DNA of 6,253 nt from an uncultured Intestinimonas sp. (GCA_958435885.1 CAUBHZ010000117.1:1-6253); one strand, 5' to 3'. Shown: positions 1-6,007, numbered from the stretch's first letter. Notes: generated by a model from the sequence alone, not told the origin. Made by a program: numbers and translations.

Positions 1-2
1 AC

Positions 3-290
3 CTGCGCTCCTTCGGGGAGCGGGTGGCCCTCAACATGCCCATCCAGGGCACCGCCGCCGACATCATCAAGCTGGCCATGATCAAGGTGCGGGACAGGCT
101 GCGGGAGGAGGGCCTGGAGGCCCGCCTCATCCTCCAGGTCCACGACGAGCTCATCGTGGAGTGTCCCGACGCCGAGGTGGAGCGGGTCAAGGCCCTCCTC
201 ACCCGGGAGATGGAGGGGGTCATGGACCTGCCGGTGCCCATGCGGGCCGACTCCGCCGCCGGGCGGAGCTGGGCGGAGGCCAAGGAGTAA
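3..290 (+). CDS. polA: DNA polymerase I, C-terminal fragment (gene runs in from the left edge)
   Basis: This is the last 95 codons of DNA polymerase I, which fills gaps during DNA repair and removes Okazaki primers. The frame is open from base 3 and ends at TAA 288-290. The visible part is the end of the polymerase (palm/fingers) domain of family A. It holds the conserved block GERVALNMPIQGTAADIIK (nt 15-71), which matches the E. coli stretch ending in QGTAADIIK. It also holds motif C, QVHDELIVE, whose His-Asp-Glu (codons at 141-149) includes a catalytic metal-binding Asp. The end, ADSAAGRSWAEAKE, corresponds to the usual C-terminus, so only the 5' part is missing. Whether a 5'-3' or 3'-5' exonuclease domain is present cannot be seen. 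rimI follows after 27 nt, suggesting co-transcription. The identification is secure. Confidence 0.96.
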   Translation: MRSFGERVALNMPIQGTAADIIKLAMIKVRDRLREEGLEARLILQVHDELIVECPDAEVERVKALLTREMEGVMDLPVPMRADSAAGRSWAEAKE

Positions 291-317
291 GGAGAAAGAG
301 AAGGAGAGAGAGTACCC

Positions 318-776
318 GTGCATTATGATCTGGTGCCCATGGACCGCTCCCATCTGGAGGGTGTGCTGTCCATCGAACGGGCCTGCTTTGAACGGCCGTG
401 GTCGGAGCAGACCTTTACCGACGCGCTCTATAACGACGCCGTCTCCCTGATCGCGGCCCAGGGGGAGGACGGGACGGTGCTGGGCTACGCCGAGCTGTCG
501 GTGATCCTGGACGAGGGGTGTCTGGAGAAGATCGCCGTGGACCCCAAGTACCGCCGCCAGGGGGTGGCCGAGGAGCTTTTGGGGGCCTTTCTGCGGTTCG
601 GCCGGGCCAACCTGGCCTTCATCACCCTGGAGGTCCGGGAGAGCAACGCCCCGGCCATCGCCCTCTATGAAAAGCTGGGATTCCGGCAGGTGGGGCGGCG
701 CAAGAATTACTACGCGGAAGTCCATGAGGACGCAATTTTGATGACGGTGGAGTTTGATCGAATTGGAACAGTATGA
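318..776 (+). CDS. rimI: RimI-type N-terminal protein acetyltransferase (GNAT fold)
   Basis: This 152-residue GNAT acetyltransferase transfers acetyl from acetyl-CoA to a protein N-terminus; in enterobacteria RimI modifies ribosomal protein S18. The acetyl-CoA pyrophosphate loop is R79-R-Q-G-V-A84, after the beta-4 strand CLEKIAVDP. Next come LEVRESN (104-110) and the motif A-LYEKLGF (115-122). Glu105 and Tyr117 align with Glu103 and Tyr115, the catalytic pair of Salmonella RimI, and R-K-N-Y-Y (128-132) is also typical. Length is normal (about 148-155). The start is GTG at 318, with AAGGAG at 301-306, 11 nt upstream, inside a purine-rich leader; the next in-frame ATG (339) would cut into the first strand. 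rimI lies one gene away from tsaD here, a common association. The actual substrate in this organism is inferred. Confidence 0.92.
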   Translation: MHYDLVPMDRSHLEGVLSIERACFERPWSEQTFTDALYNDAVSLIAAQGEDGTVLGYAELSVILDEGCLEKIAVDPKYRRQGVAEELLGAFLRFGRANLAFITLEVRESNAPAIALYEKLGFRQVGRRKNYYAEVHEDAILMTVEFDRIGTV

Positions 777-1341
777 GTTGAAGAAGTTGGATCTGGACGC
801 CCTGCACCTGGTCTATCACGACCACCTGACCCCCGATTTTCCCCCTGCGGAGCGCAAGCCCCTGGCCGCCATGGAGAAGCTGCTCTCGGCGGGGCGGTAC
901 GAGCCCTGGGGCCTCTACCGGGGGGAGGAGCTCATGGCCTACGCCATGATGTGGAAGGACCCGGAGGGGGGCTTTGAGCTGCTGGACTACCTGGGGGTCT
1001 GCCAGGGCAAGCCCCGGGGCCAGGGCATCGGCACCGTGATGGTGGCCTACCTCATGGACCACTACAGCCATGTGGAGGGCGTGCTGGTGGAGGCCGAGGC
1101 CGAGGACGACAAGCTGCCCGAGGAGGAGAACGCCCTGCGCCGGCGGCGGCTGAACTTCTACCGCCGGGTGGGCTTCAAGGACCTGAGCTATGTGGCCGAG
1201 ATATACGGCGTGCGCTACGCCATGTTCCTCTACGGCGACAAGAGCGAGGAGGAGGCTATGGAGGCCCACCAGCGCCTCTATCACTATGAGCTCACCCCCT
1301 GGCTCTACAACAAGTTCATCCACATCCCCGAAAAGGCCTGA
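754..1341 (+). CDS. GNAT-family N-acetyltransferase of unknown substrate
   Basis: This 195-residue protein has GNAT features: strand ELLDYLGVC (75-83), the acetyl-CoA loop R88-G-Q-G-I-G93 with a following helix, and the C-terminal motif LNFYRRVGF (133-141). An acidic, charged insertion (EAEAEDDKLPEEEN, 113-126) and a tail rich in Tyr and His (about 170-190) separate it from RimI. The substrate cannot be read from sequence. The start is uncertain. TTG 754 overlaps the rimI end by 23 nt but sits only 1 nt after the GGTGGAG at 746-752. In-frame TTG 763 is 10 nt from that site and is arguably better, and TTG 778 lies just after the rimI stop. No ATG is available near the conserved start, so any choice uses a rare TTG. 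The overlap suggests translational coupling with rimI. tsaD follows after 33 nt. Confidence 0.85.
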   Translation: MIELEQYELKKLDLDALHLVYHDHLTPDFPPAERKPLAAMEKLLSAGRYEPWGLYRGEELMAYAMMWKDPEGGFELLDYLGVCQGKPRGQGIGTVMVAYLMDHYSHVEGVLVEAEAEDDKLPEEENALRRRRLNFYRRVGFKDLSYVAEIYGVRYAMFLYGDKSEEEAMEAHQRLYHYELTPWLYNKFIHIPEKA

Positions 1342-1374
1342 TGAGCGCCAATTTCCAGGAAAAGAGCTGATACC

Positions 1375-2385
1375 ATGAACATACTGGCCTTTGAATCCTC
1401 CTGCGATGAGACCGCCGCCGCGGTGGTCAGGGATGGCCGTCAGGTCCTGTCCGATGTCATCGCCTCCCAGGCGGACATGCACGCCATCTACGGCGGCGTG
1501 GTGCCGGAGATCGCCTCCCGGAAGCACGTGGAGGCCATCGCCGGCCTGGCCGACGCCGCCCTCCAGAAGGCCGGCCTCCAGCGGCGGGACATCGACGCCG
1601 TGGCCGTCACCTACGGCCCCGGCCTCATCGGCGCGGTGCTGGTGGGGGTCAACTTCGCCAAATCGGTGGCCTACGGCCTGGGGGTGCCCCTCATCCCCGT
1701 CCACCACGTCCGGGGGCACATCTCGGCCAACTACATCGCCCACCTGGACCTGGAGCCCCCCTTTGTCTGCCTGTGCGTCTCCGGCGGCACCACCCTGATC
1801 GTAGATGTGAAGTCCTATACGGATATGGAGATCATGGGGGGCACCCGGGATGACGCGGCGGGGGAGTGCTTCGACAAGGTGGCCCGGGTGCTGGGCATCG
1901 GCTACCCCGGCGGCGCCCCCATGGACCGGCTGAGCCGGGGCGGGGACGACAAGAAGTATACCTTCCCCTCGGTCCACGTCCACGACGCCCCCATGGACAT
2001 GTCCTTCTCTGGGCTGAAGACGGCGGCCATCAACCTCATCCACAACGCCCAGCAGAAGGGGGAGGAGCTGGACCTGCCCTCTCTGGCGGCCTCCTTTGCC
2101 GGGGCGGTCAGCGACATGCTGGTGCCCAGGGTCATGGAGGCGGCCAGGCTCTGCCGCTACCGGAAGGTGGCGGTGGCCGGCGGCGTGGCGGCCAACTCCC
2201 GCATCCGGGGGGACCTGGAGCGGGTCTGCGGCCAGGCGGGGATGGAGCTCTACCTGCCCCCTCTCTCCCTGTGCGGTGACAACGGCGCCATGATCGGCTG
2301 CCAGGCCTATTACGAGTACCTGGCCGGTACCCGGGGCGGCCTGGATCTGAACGCCTACGCCAATCTGGACATCGAAAAGGGATAA
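1375..2385 (+). CDS. tsaD: tRNA N6-adenosine threonylcarbamoyltransferase TsaD
   Basis: TsaD transfers the threonylcarbamoyl group to A37 of tRNAs reading ANN codons, making t6A, in a complex with TsaB and TsaE; TsaC-type enzymes supply the precursor. The 336-residue length is typical. Visible ASKHA/Kae1 signatures are FESSCDET (6-13), YGGVVPEIASRKH (39-51), the metal motif H111-V-R-G-H115, the nucleotide loop SGGTT (136-140), GGVAANS (269-275) and GDNGAM (301-306), whose Asp302 completes the metal site. His111, His115 and this Asp match known E. coli ligands (His111, His115, Asp300). ATG 1375 puts MNILAFESS at the expected N-terminus. The Shine-Dalgarno is weak (AGGA at 1357-1360, 14 nt away), so expression may depend partly on the upstream genes. 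tsaB and tsaE are not in the window. The gene is intact and its identification is secure. Confidence 0.97.
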   Translation: MNILAFESSCDETAAAVVRDGRQVLSDVIASQADMHAIYGGVVPEIASRKHVEAIAGLADAALQKAGLQRRDIDAVAVTYGPGLIGAVLVGVNFAKSVAYGLGVPLIPVHHVRGHISANYIAHLDLEPPFVCLCVSGGTTLIVDVKSYTDMEIMGGTRDDAAGECFDKVARVLGIGYPGGAPMDRLSRGGDDKKYTFPSVHVHDAPMDMSFSGLKTAAINLIHNAQQKGEELDLPSLAASFAGAVSDMLVPRVMEAARLCRYRKVAVAGGVAANSRIRGDLERVCGQAGMELYLPPLSLCGDNGAMIGCQAYYEYLAGTRGGLDLNAYANLDIEKG

Positions 2386-2445
2386 AACTTCATGCGCCCA
2401 GGGCGCACCACGAAAACAGGCGAAGGCTGGGGTGCATGAAGTTTT
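2384..2445. repeat. Inverted repeat I: 16-bp stem directly after tsaD
   Basis: The arms 2384-2399 and 2430-2445 pair over 16 positions with a single G-T wobble; the outer 12 (AAAACTTCATGC against GCATGAAGTTTT) are perfect. The first arm begins inside the tsaD stop codon. The 30-base loop (2400-2429) is not obviously structured. A competing small hairpin, GCGCCC-A-GGGCGC, sits at 2394-2406. The T-run lies almost wholly within the second arm, so this is a poor textbook terminator. It is the first of five consecutive hairpins. What it does is not evident. Confidence 0.7.
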
Positions 2446-2447
2446 TG

Positions 2448-2479
2448 CACACGTGGGCCGTCCCGGCCCACGCGCTGTG
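2448..2479. repeat. Inverted repeat II: GC-rich hairpin
   Basis: CGTGGGCC (2452-2459) and GGCCCACG (2465-2472) form a perfect 8-bp stem with a 5-base loop. CACA (2448-2451) can add four pairs with TGTG (2476-2479) across a 3-base bulge. No T-run follows, so this is not a terminator by itself. It is the second hairpin of the array after tsaD. Confidence 0.65.
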
Positions 2480-2485
2480 ATCTCA

Positions 2486-2522
2486 TGGCCGTGCCGCTGT
2501 AAGCGGCACATGGCCAATTTTT
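2486..2522 (+). terminator. Hairpin III with T-tract: candidate terminator of the polA-tsaD unit
   Basis: GTGCCGCT (2491-2498) and AGCGGCAC (2502-2509) form a perfect stem with a GTA loop. It is extended by TGGCC (2486-2490) against GGCCA (2512-2516) across a 2-base AT bulge, 13 bp in all. ATTTTT follows at 2517-2522, which gives the layout of a rho-independent terminator for plus-strand transcription coming from tsaD. It may act together with the stronger hairpin at 2540-2578. The terminator role is inferred from layout only. Confidence 0.5.
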
Positions 2523-2539
2523 CCATGCTTTTGCATAGC

Positions 2540-2579
2540 AAAAATGTCCCCTTCCCGGTTCGGGAAGGGGACATTTTTT
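2540..2579. terminator. Bidirectional rho-independent terminator between convergent units
   Basis: The arms 2540-2557 and 2561-2578 form a perfect 18-bp stem with a 3-base loop (GTT). The stem starts with five A's, has a GC-rich core (GTCCCCTTCCCG) and ends in six T's (2574-2579). Read on the plus strand it terminates the tsaD unit. Read on the minus strand, the A-tract becomes a T-tract and it terminates the clpC-lipoprotein unit, whose last stop codon ends only 8 bases away. The convergent gene order fits this dual use. Confidence 0.92.
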
Positions 2580-2586
2580 GTTTGTC

Positions 2587-3108
2587 TCAGCCGTTGAGAG
2601 AGGTCTTGATGGCGTCCAGGACGGTGTCCTGGTTCTCGCACATGACCAGCAGGATGGTGCCGTCGTCCAGGGTCTCCACCTTGGCGGCGTTGGCGATGTC
2701 GTACTGGTCGATGAGGTACTGCTGGAAATTCTGCTTCTGCTGGTCCACGAAGGCGTTGACGCCCTCCAGGACCTCCTCGCTCTTGCCCTCGGCGGGGAGG
2801 ATGGCGGCCACGCCGTAGGCCTTGATGTTCATGGGGGAGACGGCCACGGCAAAGGCGGTAGCGTTCTCAGCGGTGACGCCGATGAGGGGGAGCACCAGGG
2901 AGGCCATGTCGTCGTCGACAGAGGTGATTACGGGGATGGCCTCGTTGAGCTCGTCGTCACGGGCGGACTCGATGGCGGTTTTGTAGGCCTCGGTGTACTC
3001 CTCGGGGGTCTTACTGGTGGTGCCGGAATTGTCCTTGTTTCCGCCGCAGCCCACCAGGGCGGAGAGCAGCAGCAGGGCGGACAGGGACAGAGACAGCATA
3101 CGTTTCAT
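2587..3108 (-). CDS. Small secreted lipoprotein, DUF4358-like
   Basis: This 173-residue protein has a lipoprotein signal: Lys-Arg at 2-3, a hydrophobic segment (about 5-19), and the lipobox L18-V-G-C21, so Cys21 should be lipidated and the protein anchored outside the membrane. A Gly/Ser/Thr/Asn linker (22-33) follows, then a roughly 140-residue domain with no membrane segment. Its pattern (PLIGVTAENA near 74-83, SPMNIKAYGVAAILP at 91-105, an amphipathic helix with QNFQQYLIDQYDIAN at 126-140, and TILLVMCENQDTVLDAI at 151-167) resembles DUF4358, a family of putative clostridial lipoproteins without known function; that assignment is from memory. ATG 3108 is chosen because AAAGGAG (3119-3125) lies 10 nt upstream. 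The start overlaps the clpC stop as ATGA (3105-3108), implying coupled translation. A role in envelope quality control is only a guess from the neighbour. Confidence 0.85.
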   Translation of the reverse strand: MKRMLSLSLSALLLLSALVGCGGNKDNSGTTSKTPEEYTEAYKTAIESARDDELNEAIPVITSVDDDMASLVLPLIGVTAENATAFAVAVSPMNIKAYGVAAILPAEGKSEEVLEGVNAFVDQQKQNFQQYLIDQYDIANAAKVETLDDGTILLVMCENQDTVLDAIKTSLNG

Positions 3109-5567
3109 GGGGATGATTCTCCTTTTGTCTTGTTTTGTGCACAGTCTCCTTGGACGCAGGCCACCGGATTTTGTTCCCCCGGCGCCGAAAAAATATTTAG
3201 TTTATTTTCCCCGGCCTGGACCACAGCGGTCTCCCCGGCGGAGAGCCCGCCGCCCAGGAGCAGCTCGGCGATGGGGTCCTCCACCTGGGTGCGGATGGCC
3301 CGGCGGAGGGGACGGGCGCCGTATTCCGGGTCGAAGCCGGCGTCGGTGAGCCGGTCAAGAGCCTGGTCGCTGACCTGGAGGGCCACCTGGTGCTCCTCCA
3401 GACGCCGACCCAGCTGGTCCAGCAACCGCCGGGCAATCCGCCGCAGCTCGGGCCGGGTGAGCTGCTGGAAGACGATGATCTCGTCCACCCGGTTGAGAAA
3501 TTCGGGGCGGAAGAGCTGCTTGAGCTCAGCCAGGACGGCTTGGCGCAGCTCCTCCGGCGGCCGGGTGTCCCCCTGGCGGGCGGTGAAGCCCAGGTGTCCC
3601 CCCTTAGCGGTGAGCCGCCGGGCGCCGGCGTTGGAGGTCATGACCACCACGGTGTTCCGAAAATCCACCTTCCGGCCTTGGGCGTCGGTGACCACCCCGT
3701 CCTCCATGATCTGGAGCAGGATGCCCCACACGTCGGGGTGGGCCTTCTCCAGCTCGTCGAAGAGGACCACGGAATAGGGCTTGCGCCGCACCTTTTCCGT
3801 GAGCTGCCCCCCCTCGTCGTAGCCCACGTAGCCCGGCGGAGAGCCCAGGAGCCGGGAGACGGTGTGCTTTTCCATATACTCCGACATGTCAAAGCGCAGG
3901 AGGGCGTCCTCGGTGCCGAACAGGGCGGCGGCCAGGGCCTTGCACAGCTCGGTCTTGCCCACGCCTGTGGGTCCCAGGAAGAGAAAGGAGCCGATGGGGC
4001 GGCCGGGCTCCTTCAGCCCTGCCCGGCTCCGGCGGATGGCCCGGGCCACCGCTTTTACGGCGGCGTCCTGCCCCACCACCCGGCGGTGGAGCTCCCCCTC
4101 CAGGGCCAGGAGCCGGTCGGACTCGGCCTGGGTCAGGGTGCTCACCGGGATGCCGGTGCAGTCGGCCACCACGGCGGCCACGTCCCCGGCCTCCACGCTC
4201 CGCTCCCCTTGGTCCTGATGCCAGGCCCGGCACTGCACTGCCAGCTCCCGCCGGAAATCCCGCTCCGCGTCCCGGAGCATGGCGGCCCGCTCATAGTCCT
4301 GGCCCCGGATGGCGCTCTCCCGGGCGGCGGCGGCCTGACAGGCCTTTTCCTCCAGCCCGCGCAGGGCGGGAGGGGTCTCCAGGGCGCCGATCCGGACCCG
4401 GGCGGCGGCCTCGTCGATGAGGTCCACTGCCTTGTCCGGGAGGAAGCGGTCGGGGAGGTAGCGGCAGGAGAGGGTGACCGCGGCCTCCAGGGCTTGGTCG
4501 GAGATGGTCAGCTTGTGGTGGCTCTCGTAGCGGCTGCGCAGGCCCCGGAGGATGGCCAGGGCGTCGGACTGGCTGGGCTCCTCCACCAGTACGGACTGGA
4601 AGCGCCGCTCCAGAGCGGCATCTTTTTCGATATATTTCCGGTATTCCGCCAGGGTGGTGGCGCCCACCACCTGGAGATCGCCCCGGCTCAGGGCGGGCTT
4701 GATGATGTTGGCGGCGTCGATGGCGCCCTCGGCGCTGCCCGCGCCCACGATGGTGTGGAGCTCATCCAGGAAGAGGATGACGTCCCCCGCCCGGCGGACC
4801 TCGGCCAGAATGTTTTTGACCCGCTCCTCAAATTCGCCCCGGTACTTGGTCCCCGCCACAGTGGCGGAGAGGTCCAGGGCCAGGAGCCGCTTGCCACGCA
4901 GGCAGTCGGGGACCTGGCCGGAGACGATGCGCCGGGCCAGGCCCTCGGCGATGGCCGTCTTGCCCACGCCGGGCTCGCCGATGAGGGCGGGGTTGTTCTT
5001 CTGCCGCCGGGAGAGGATCTGGATGACCCGGCGGATCTCCCGGTCCCGTCCGATGACGGGGTCCAGGCTGCCGGCGGCGGCCAGCCGGGTCAGATCTTTG
5101 GAAAATTGTTCTAACAGCTTTTTCTCGCCCCGTTCCGTGTGGTCGCGCTCGGGGCGGGGACGGACCGGCTCGCCCCAGGGGAGCGGGCCGGGGGGCGTCT
5201 CGCCCAGAGCCTTTATGGTATCTGTGTAAAGGCCGCCCAGCTGGCCGGTGGCGGCCAGGACACGGGCGGCGGCGCAGGTCCGCAGGCGGAGGAGCCCCAG
5301 GAGCAGGTGCTCGGTGTCCACCCGCCGGAAGCCGGTCCGCAGGCACTCTGCCGCCGCCAGCTCCACCGCCTGACGGCAGTTGGGCGTCAGGCCCTGGAGG
5401 GGGAGACTCACGGTGCTGCCCGCGCCGGAGACCTGTTTCACCCCCTCCTCCAGGCGCTGGGGGGTGAGGCCGGAAGCCCGGAGGATCTGGGCGGCCACGC
5501 CCAGCCCCTCCTGGCTGAGCCCCAGAAGAAGGTGCTCCGTCCCCACGTAGCTGTGGCCCAGCCGCAC
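3105..5567 (-). CDS. clpC: ClpC-type AAA+ unfoldase, ATP-binding subunit of Clp protease
   Basis: This cytoplasmic unfoldase should thread proteins into ClpP. From the GTG at 5567 there are 820 residues. Paired Clp_N repeats come first (1-35 and about 59-110, each with TEHLLLGL). The first AAA+ module has Walker A GEPGVGKT (197-204), Walker B VILFLDE (263-269) and arginine finger ERRF (320-323). A short middle domain with YERAAMLRD (425-433) is ClpC-like, not the long ClpB coil. The second module has Walker A GPTGVGKT (532-539), Walker B VVLFDE (600-605), [10 protein letters not shown] (687-696) and sensor 2 GARPLRR (750-756). Leu659-Gly-Phe661 fits the ClpP-docking loop. The start is doubtful: homologous sequence (FTQRAQAALKLAQ) continues upstream, and the 21-codon extension has no ATG, GTG or TTG. 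The real start is probably ATC at 5630, giving 841 residues. ctsR, mcsA and mcsB are absent nearby, so this may be a secondary ClpC paralogue. Confidence 0.93.
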   Translation of the reverse strand: MRLGHSYVGTEHLLLGLSQEGLGVAAQILRASGLTPQRLEEGVKQVSGAGSTVSLPLQGLTPNCRQAVELAAAECLRTGFRRVDTEHLLLGLLRLRTCAAARVLAATGQLGGLYTDTIKALGETPPGPLPWGEPVRPRPERDHTERGEKKLLEQFSKDLTRLAAAGSLDPVIGRDREIRRVIQILSRRQKNNPALIGEPGVGKTAIAEGLARRIVSGQVPDCLRGKRLLALDLSATVAGTKYRGEFEERVKNILAEVRRAGDVILFLDELHTIVGAGSAEGAIDAANIIKPALSRGDLQVVGATTLAEYRKYIEKDAALERRFQSVLVEEPSQSDALAILRGLRSRYESHHKLTISDQALEAAVTLSCRYLPDRFLPDKAVDLIDEAAARVRIGALETPPALRGLEEKACQAAAARESAIRGQDYERAAMLRDAERDFRRELAVQCRAWHQDQGERSVEAGDVAAVVADCTGIPVSTLTQAESDRLLALEGELHRRVVGQDAAVKAVARAIRRSRAGLKEPGRPIGSFLFLGPTGVGKTELCKALAAALFGTEDALLRFDMSEYMEKHTVSRLLGSPPGYVGYDEGGQLTEKVRRKPYSVVLFDELEKAHPDVWGILLQIMEDGVVTDAQGRKVDFRNTVVVMTSNAGARRLTAKGGHLGFTARQGDTRPPEELRQAVLAELKQLFRPEFLNRVDEIIVFQQLTRPELRRIARRLLDQLGRRLEEHQVALQVSDQALDRLTDAGFDPEYGARPLRRAIRTQVEDPIAELLLGGGLSAGETAVVQAGENKLNIFSAPGEQNPVACVQGDCAQNKTKGESSP

Positions 5568-5587
5568 CGCGGCCGCCTGGGCCAGCT

Positions 5588-5770
5588 TCAGGGCTGCCTG
5601 GGCCCGCTGTGTGAATCGGTCTTCTCGGATGGTCTCTCACCTCGGTTCCGTTTGGTCTGGGCCGGACGAGCGGTCCGGTGCCCGTGGGCGCGGCTGTGGG
5701 CGGCGCCCGCCAGCTCGGGGGTCAGGGCGCCGGCCAGCTCCGCGCGAAAACGGTCCTGATATTCCCGCAT
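5588..5770 (-). CDS. Possible small gene upstream of and overlapping clpC
   Basis: This 60-codon reading frame starts at ATG 5770, preceded by a strong ribosome binding site (GGGAGGTGA at 5783-5775, with GGAGG 7 nt from the ATG). I recognise no family. The product is hydrophilic, rich in Arg, Ala and His (MREYQDRF at the start, then an Ala/Leu-rich helix-like stretch, then a basic His/Arg/Pro-rich tail), with no signal peptide or membrane segment. G or C fills most third codon positions for about the first 43 codons, as expected for real coding sequence in this genome, but this fades near 5640, where the clpC frame takes over. It ends at 5588 inside the clpC N-terminal region, overlapping it in another frame. 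It could be a leader peptide coupled to clpC, a separate small protein, or the 5' part of a gene frameshifted relative to clpC. Confidence 0.42.
   Translation of the reverse strand: MREYQDRFRAELAGALTPELAGAAHSRAHGHRTARPAQTKRNRGERPSEKTDSHSGPRQP
5628..5642 (-). promoter_or_regulatory. Likely true clpC initiation site: Shine-Dalgarno plus ATC codon
   Basis: On the minus strand AGGTGA (5642-5637) is followed by six bases and then ATC (5630-5628), ideal spacing for initiation. Reading from that codon gives x-R-E-D-R-F-T-Q-R-A-Q-A-A-L-K-L-A-Q, the standard opening of a Clp N-domain, running without a stop into the GTG at 5567. An in-frame TGA at 5639-5637 rules out anything further upstream. ATG would be expected where ATC stands. 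ATC is a rare, weak start codon, so this may be genuine low-efficiency initiation, a start-codon mutation, or a sequencing error. Confidence 0.55.
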
Positions 5771-5814
5771 ATGCTCACCTCCCGGGAGCGCATTCTTGGC
5801 TCCTCACGCTTCTA

Positions 5815-5842
5815 ACTATATCCAGGTCCCCGGCGGGATAAA
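5815..5842 (-). promoter_or_regulatory. Candidate promoter of the clpC operon
   Basis: On the minus strand TATAGT (5820-5815) matches the -10 consensus at five of six positions. TTTATC (5842-5837) lies 16 bases upstream as a weak -35. Transcription would begin near 5808, leaving roughly 38 nt before the ATG at 5770. No CtsR heptad repeat (GGTCAAA type) or CIRCE element was seen nearby, so there is no visible sign of classical heat-shock control. Confidence 0.35.
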
Positions 5843-5949
5843 CCACCTTCCGGCTGGTCACGCCTGGAGCGTATCCCTAGTTTAACCACTCTGAGGACTT
5901 CTACCCGCAGAGGCAAAAAAATGAGGAGGGAAATTTGCAGAAATAAACG

Positions 5950-5977
5950 TTGCATTTTTTCGAAACTGTGGTAGAAT
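5950..5977 (+). promoter_or_regulatory. Promoter of the ferredoxin gene
   Basis: TTGCAT (5950-5955) as -35 and TAGAAT (5972-5977) as -10 are separated by 16 bases, in an A/T-rich stretch. Each resembles the housekeeping sigma factor consensus. Transcription would start near 5984, giving a short leader of about 24 nt before the ATG at 6008. Confidence 0.6.
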
Positions 5978-6007
5978 AGGCTTACATTCAAATTGGAGGT
6001 GTTACCA

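Larger units (their letters stand above)
5771..6007. other. Divergent intergenic region between clpC operon and ferredoxin gene
   Basis: This 237-base region carries outward-facing signals: the clpC-side ribosome binding site and weak promoter on the left, and the ferredoxin promoter and ribosome binding site on the right. Between them, a short inverted repeat TCCAGG (5821-5826) / CCTGGA (5863-5868) overlaps the minus promoter spacer and might mark an operator or leader structure, but it is too short to insist on. The part from about 5916 is A/T-rich, in contrast to the surrounding GC-rich sequence. No further gene was seen. Confidence 0.5.

Noticed and set aside
622..2574. A 650-codon open frame on the minus strand opposite the GNAT gene and tsaD
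   Set aside because: It lies antisense to two well-recognised genes. Its composition (Gly, Val, His and Pro rich, no motif) is what the opposite strand of GC3-rich coding sequence yields, and it begins inside the terminator hairpin.
2432..2818. A 128-codon plus-strand frame starting within the hairpin array
   Set aside because: It has no good ribosome binding site, runs through two hairpins and the bidirectional terminator, and then goes antisense to the lipoprotein.
2578..3777. A 399-codon plus-strand frame across the lipoprotein and the 3' end of clpC
   Set aside because: It spans two minus-strand genes joined by a proper ATGA overlap and shows no domain; its start lies at the edge of the terminator hairpin.
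3390..5114. A 574-codon open frame on the plus strand opposite clpC
   Set aside because: It is a complement of the highly conserved clpC coding sequence with low-complexity Gly/Leu/Val/His content and no recognisable domain.
4828..5640. A 270-codon minus-strand frame starting at GTG 5640, inside clpC
   Set aside because: It is a Pro/Gly/Arg-rich alternative frame of clpC. The conserved Clp residues are all in the other frame.
5800..5860. Possible T-box-like sequence on the minus strand (AAGGTGG near 5843-5850)
   Set aside because: Only part of the T-box consensus matches. There is no specifier stem or following terminator, and the downstream genes are not aminoacyl-tRNA or amino-acid genes.
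5927..5980. A 17-codon frame beginning at the ATG in the A-rich tract before the ferredoxin promoter
   Set aside because: It has no ribosome binding site, it overlaps the ferredoxin promoter and it is very short.
5993..6007. A TTG start that would add five residues to the ferredoxin
   Set aside because: The Shine-Dalgarno GGAGGT lies downstream of this TTG and correctly spaced for the ATG at 6008, which also gives the normal family N-terminus.
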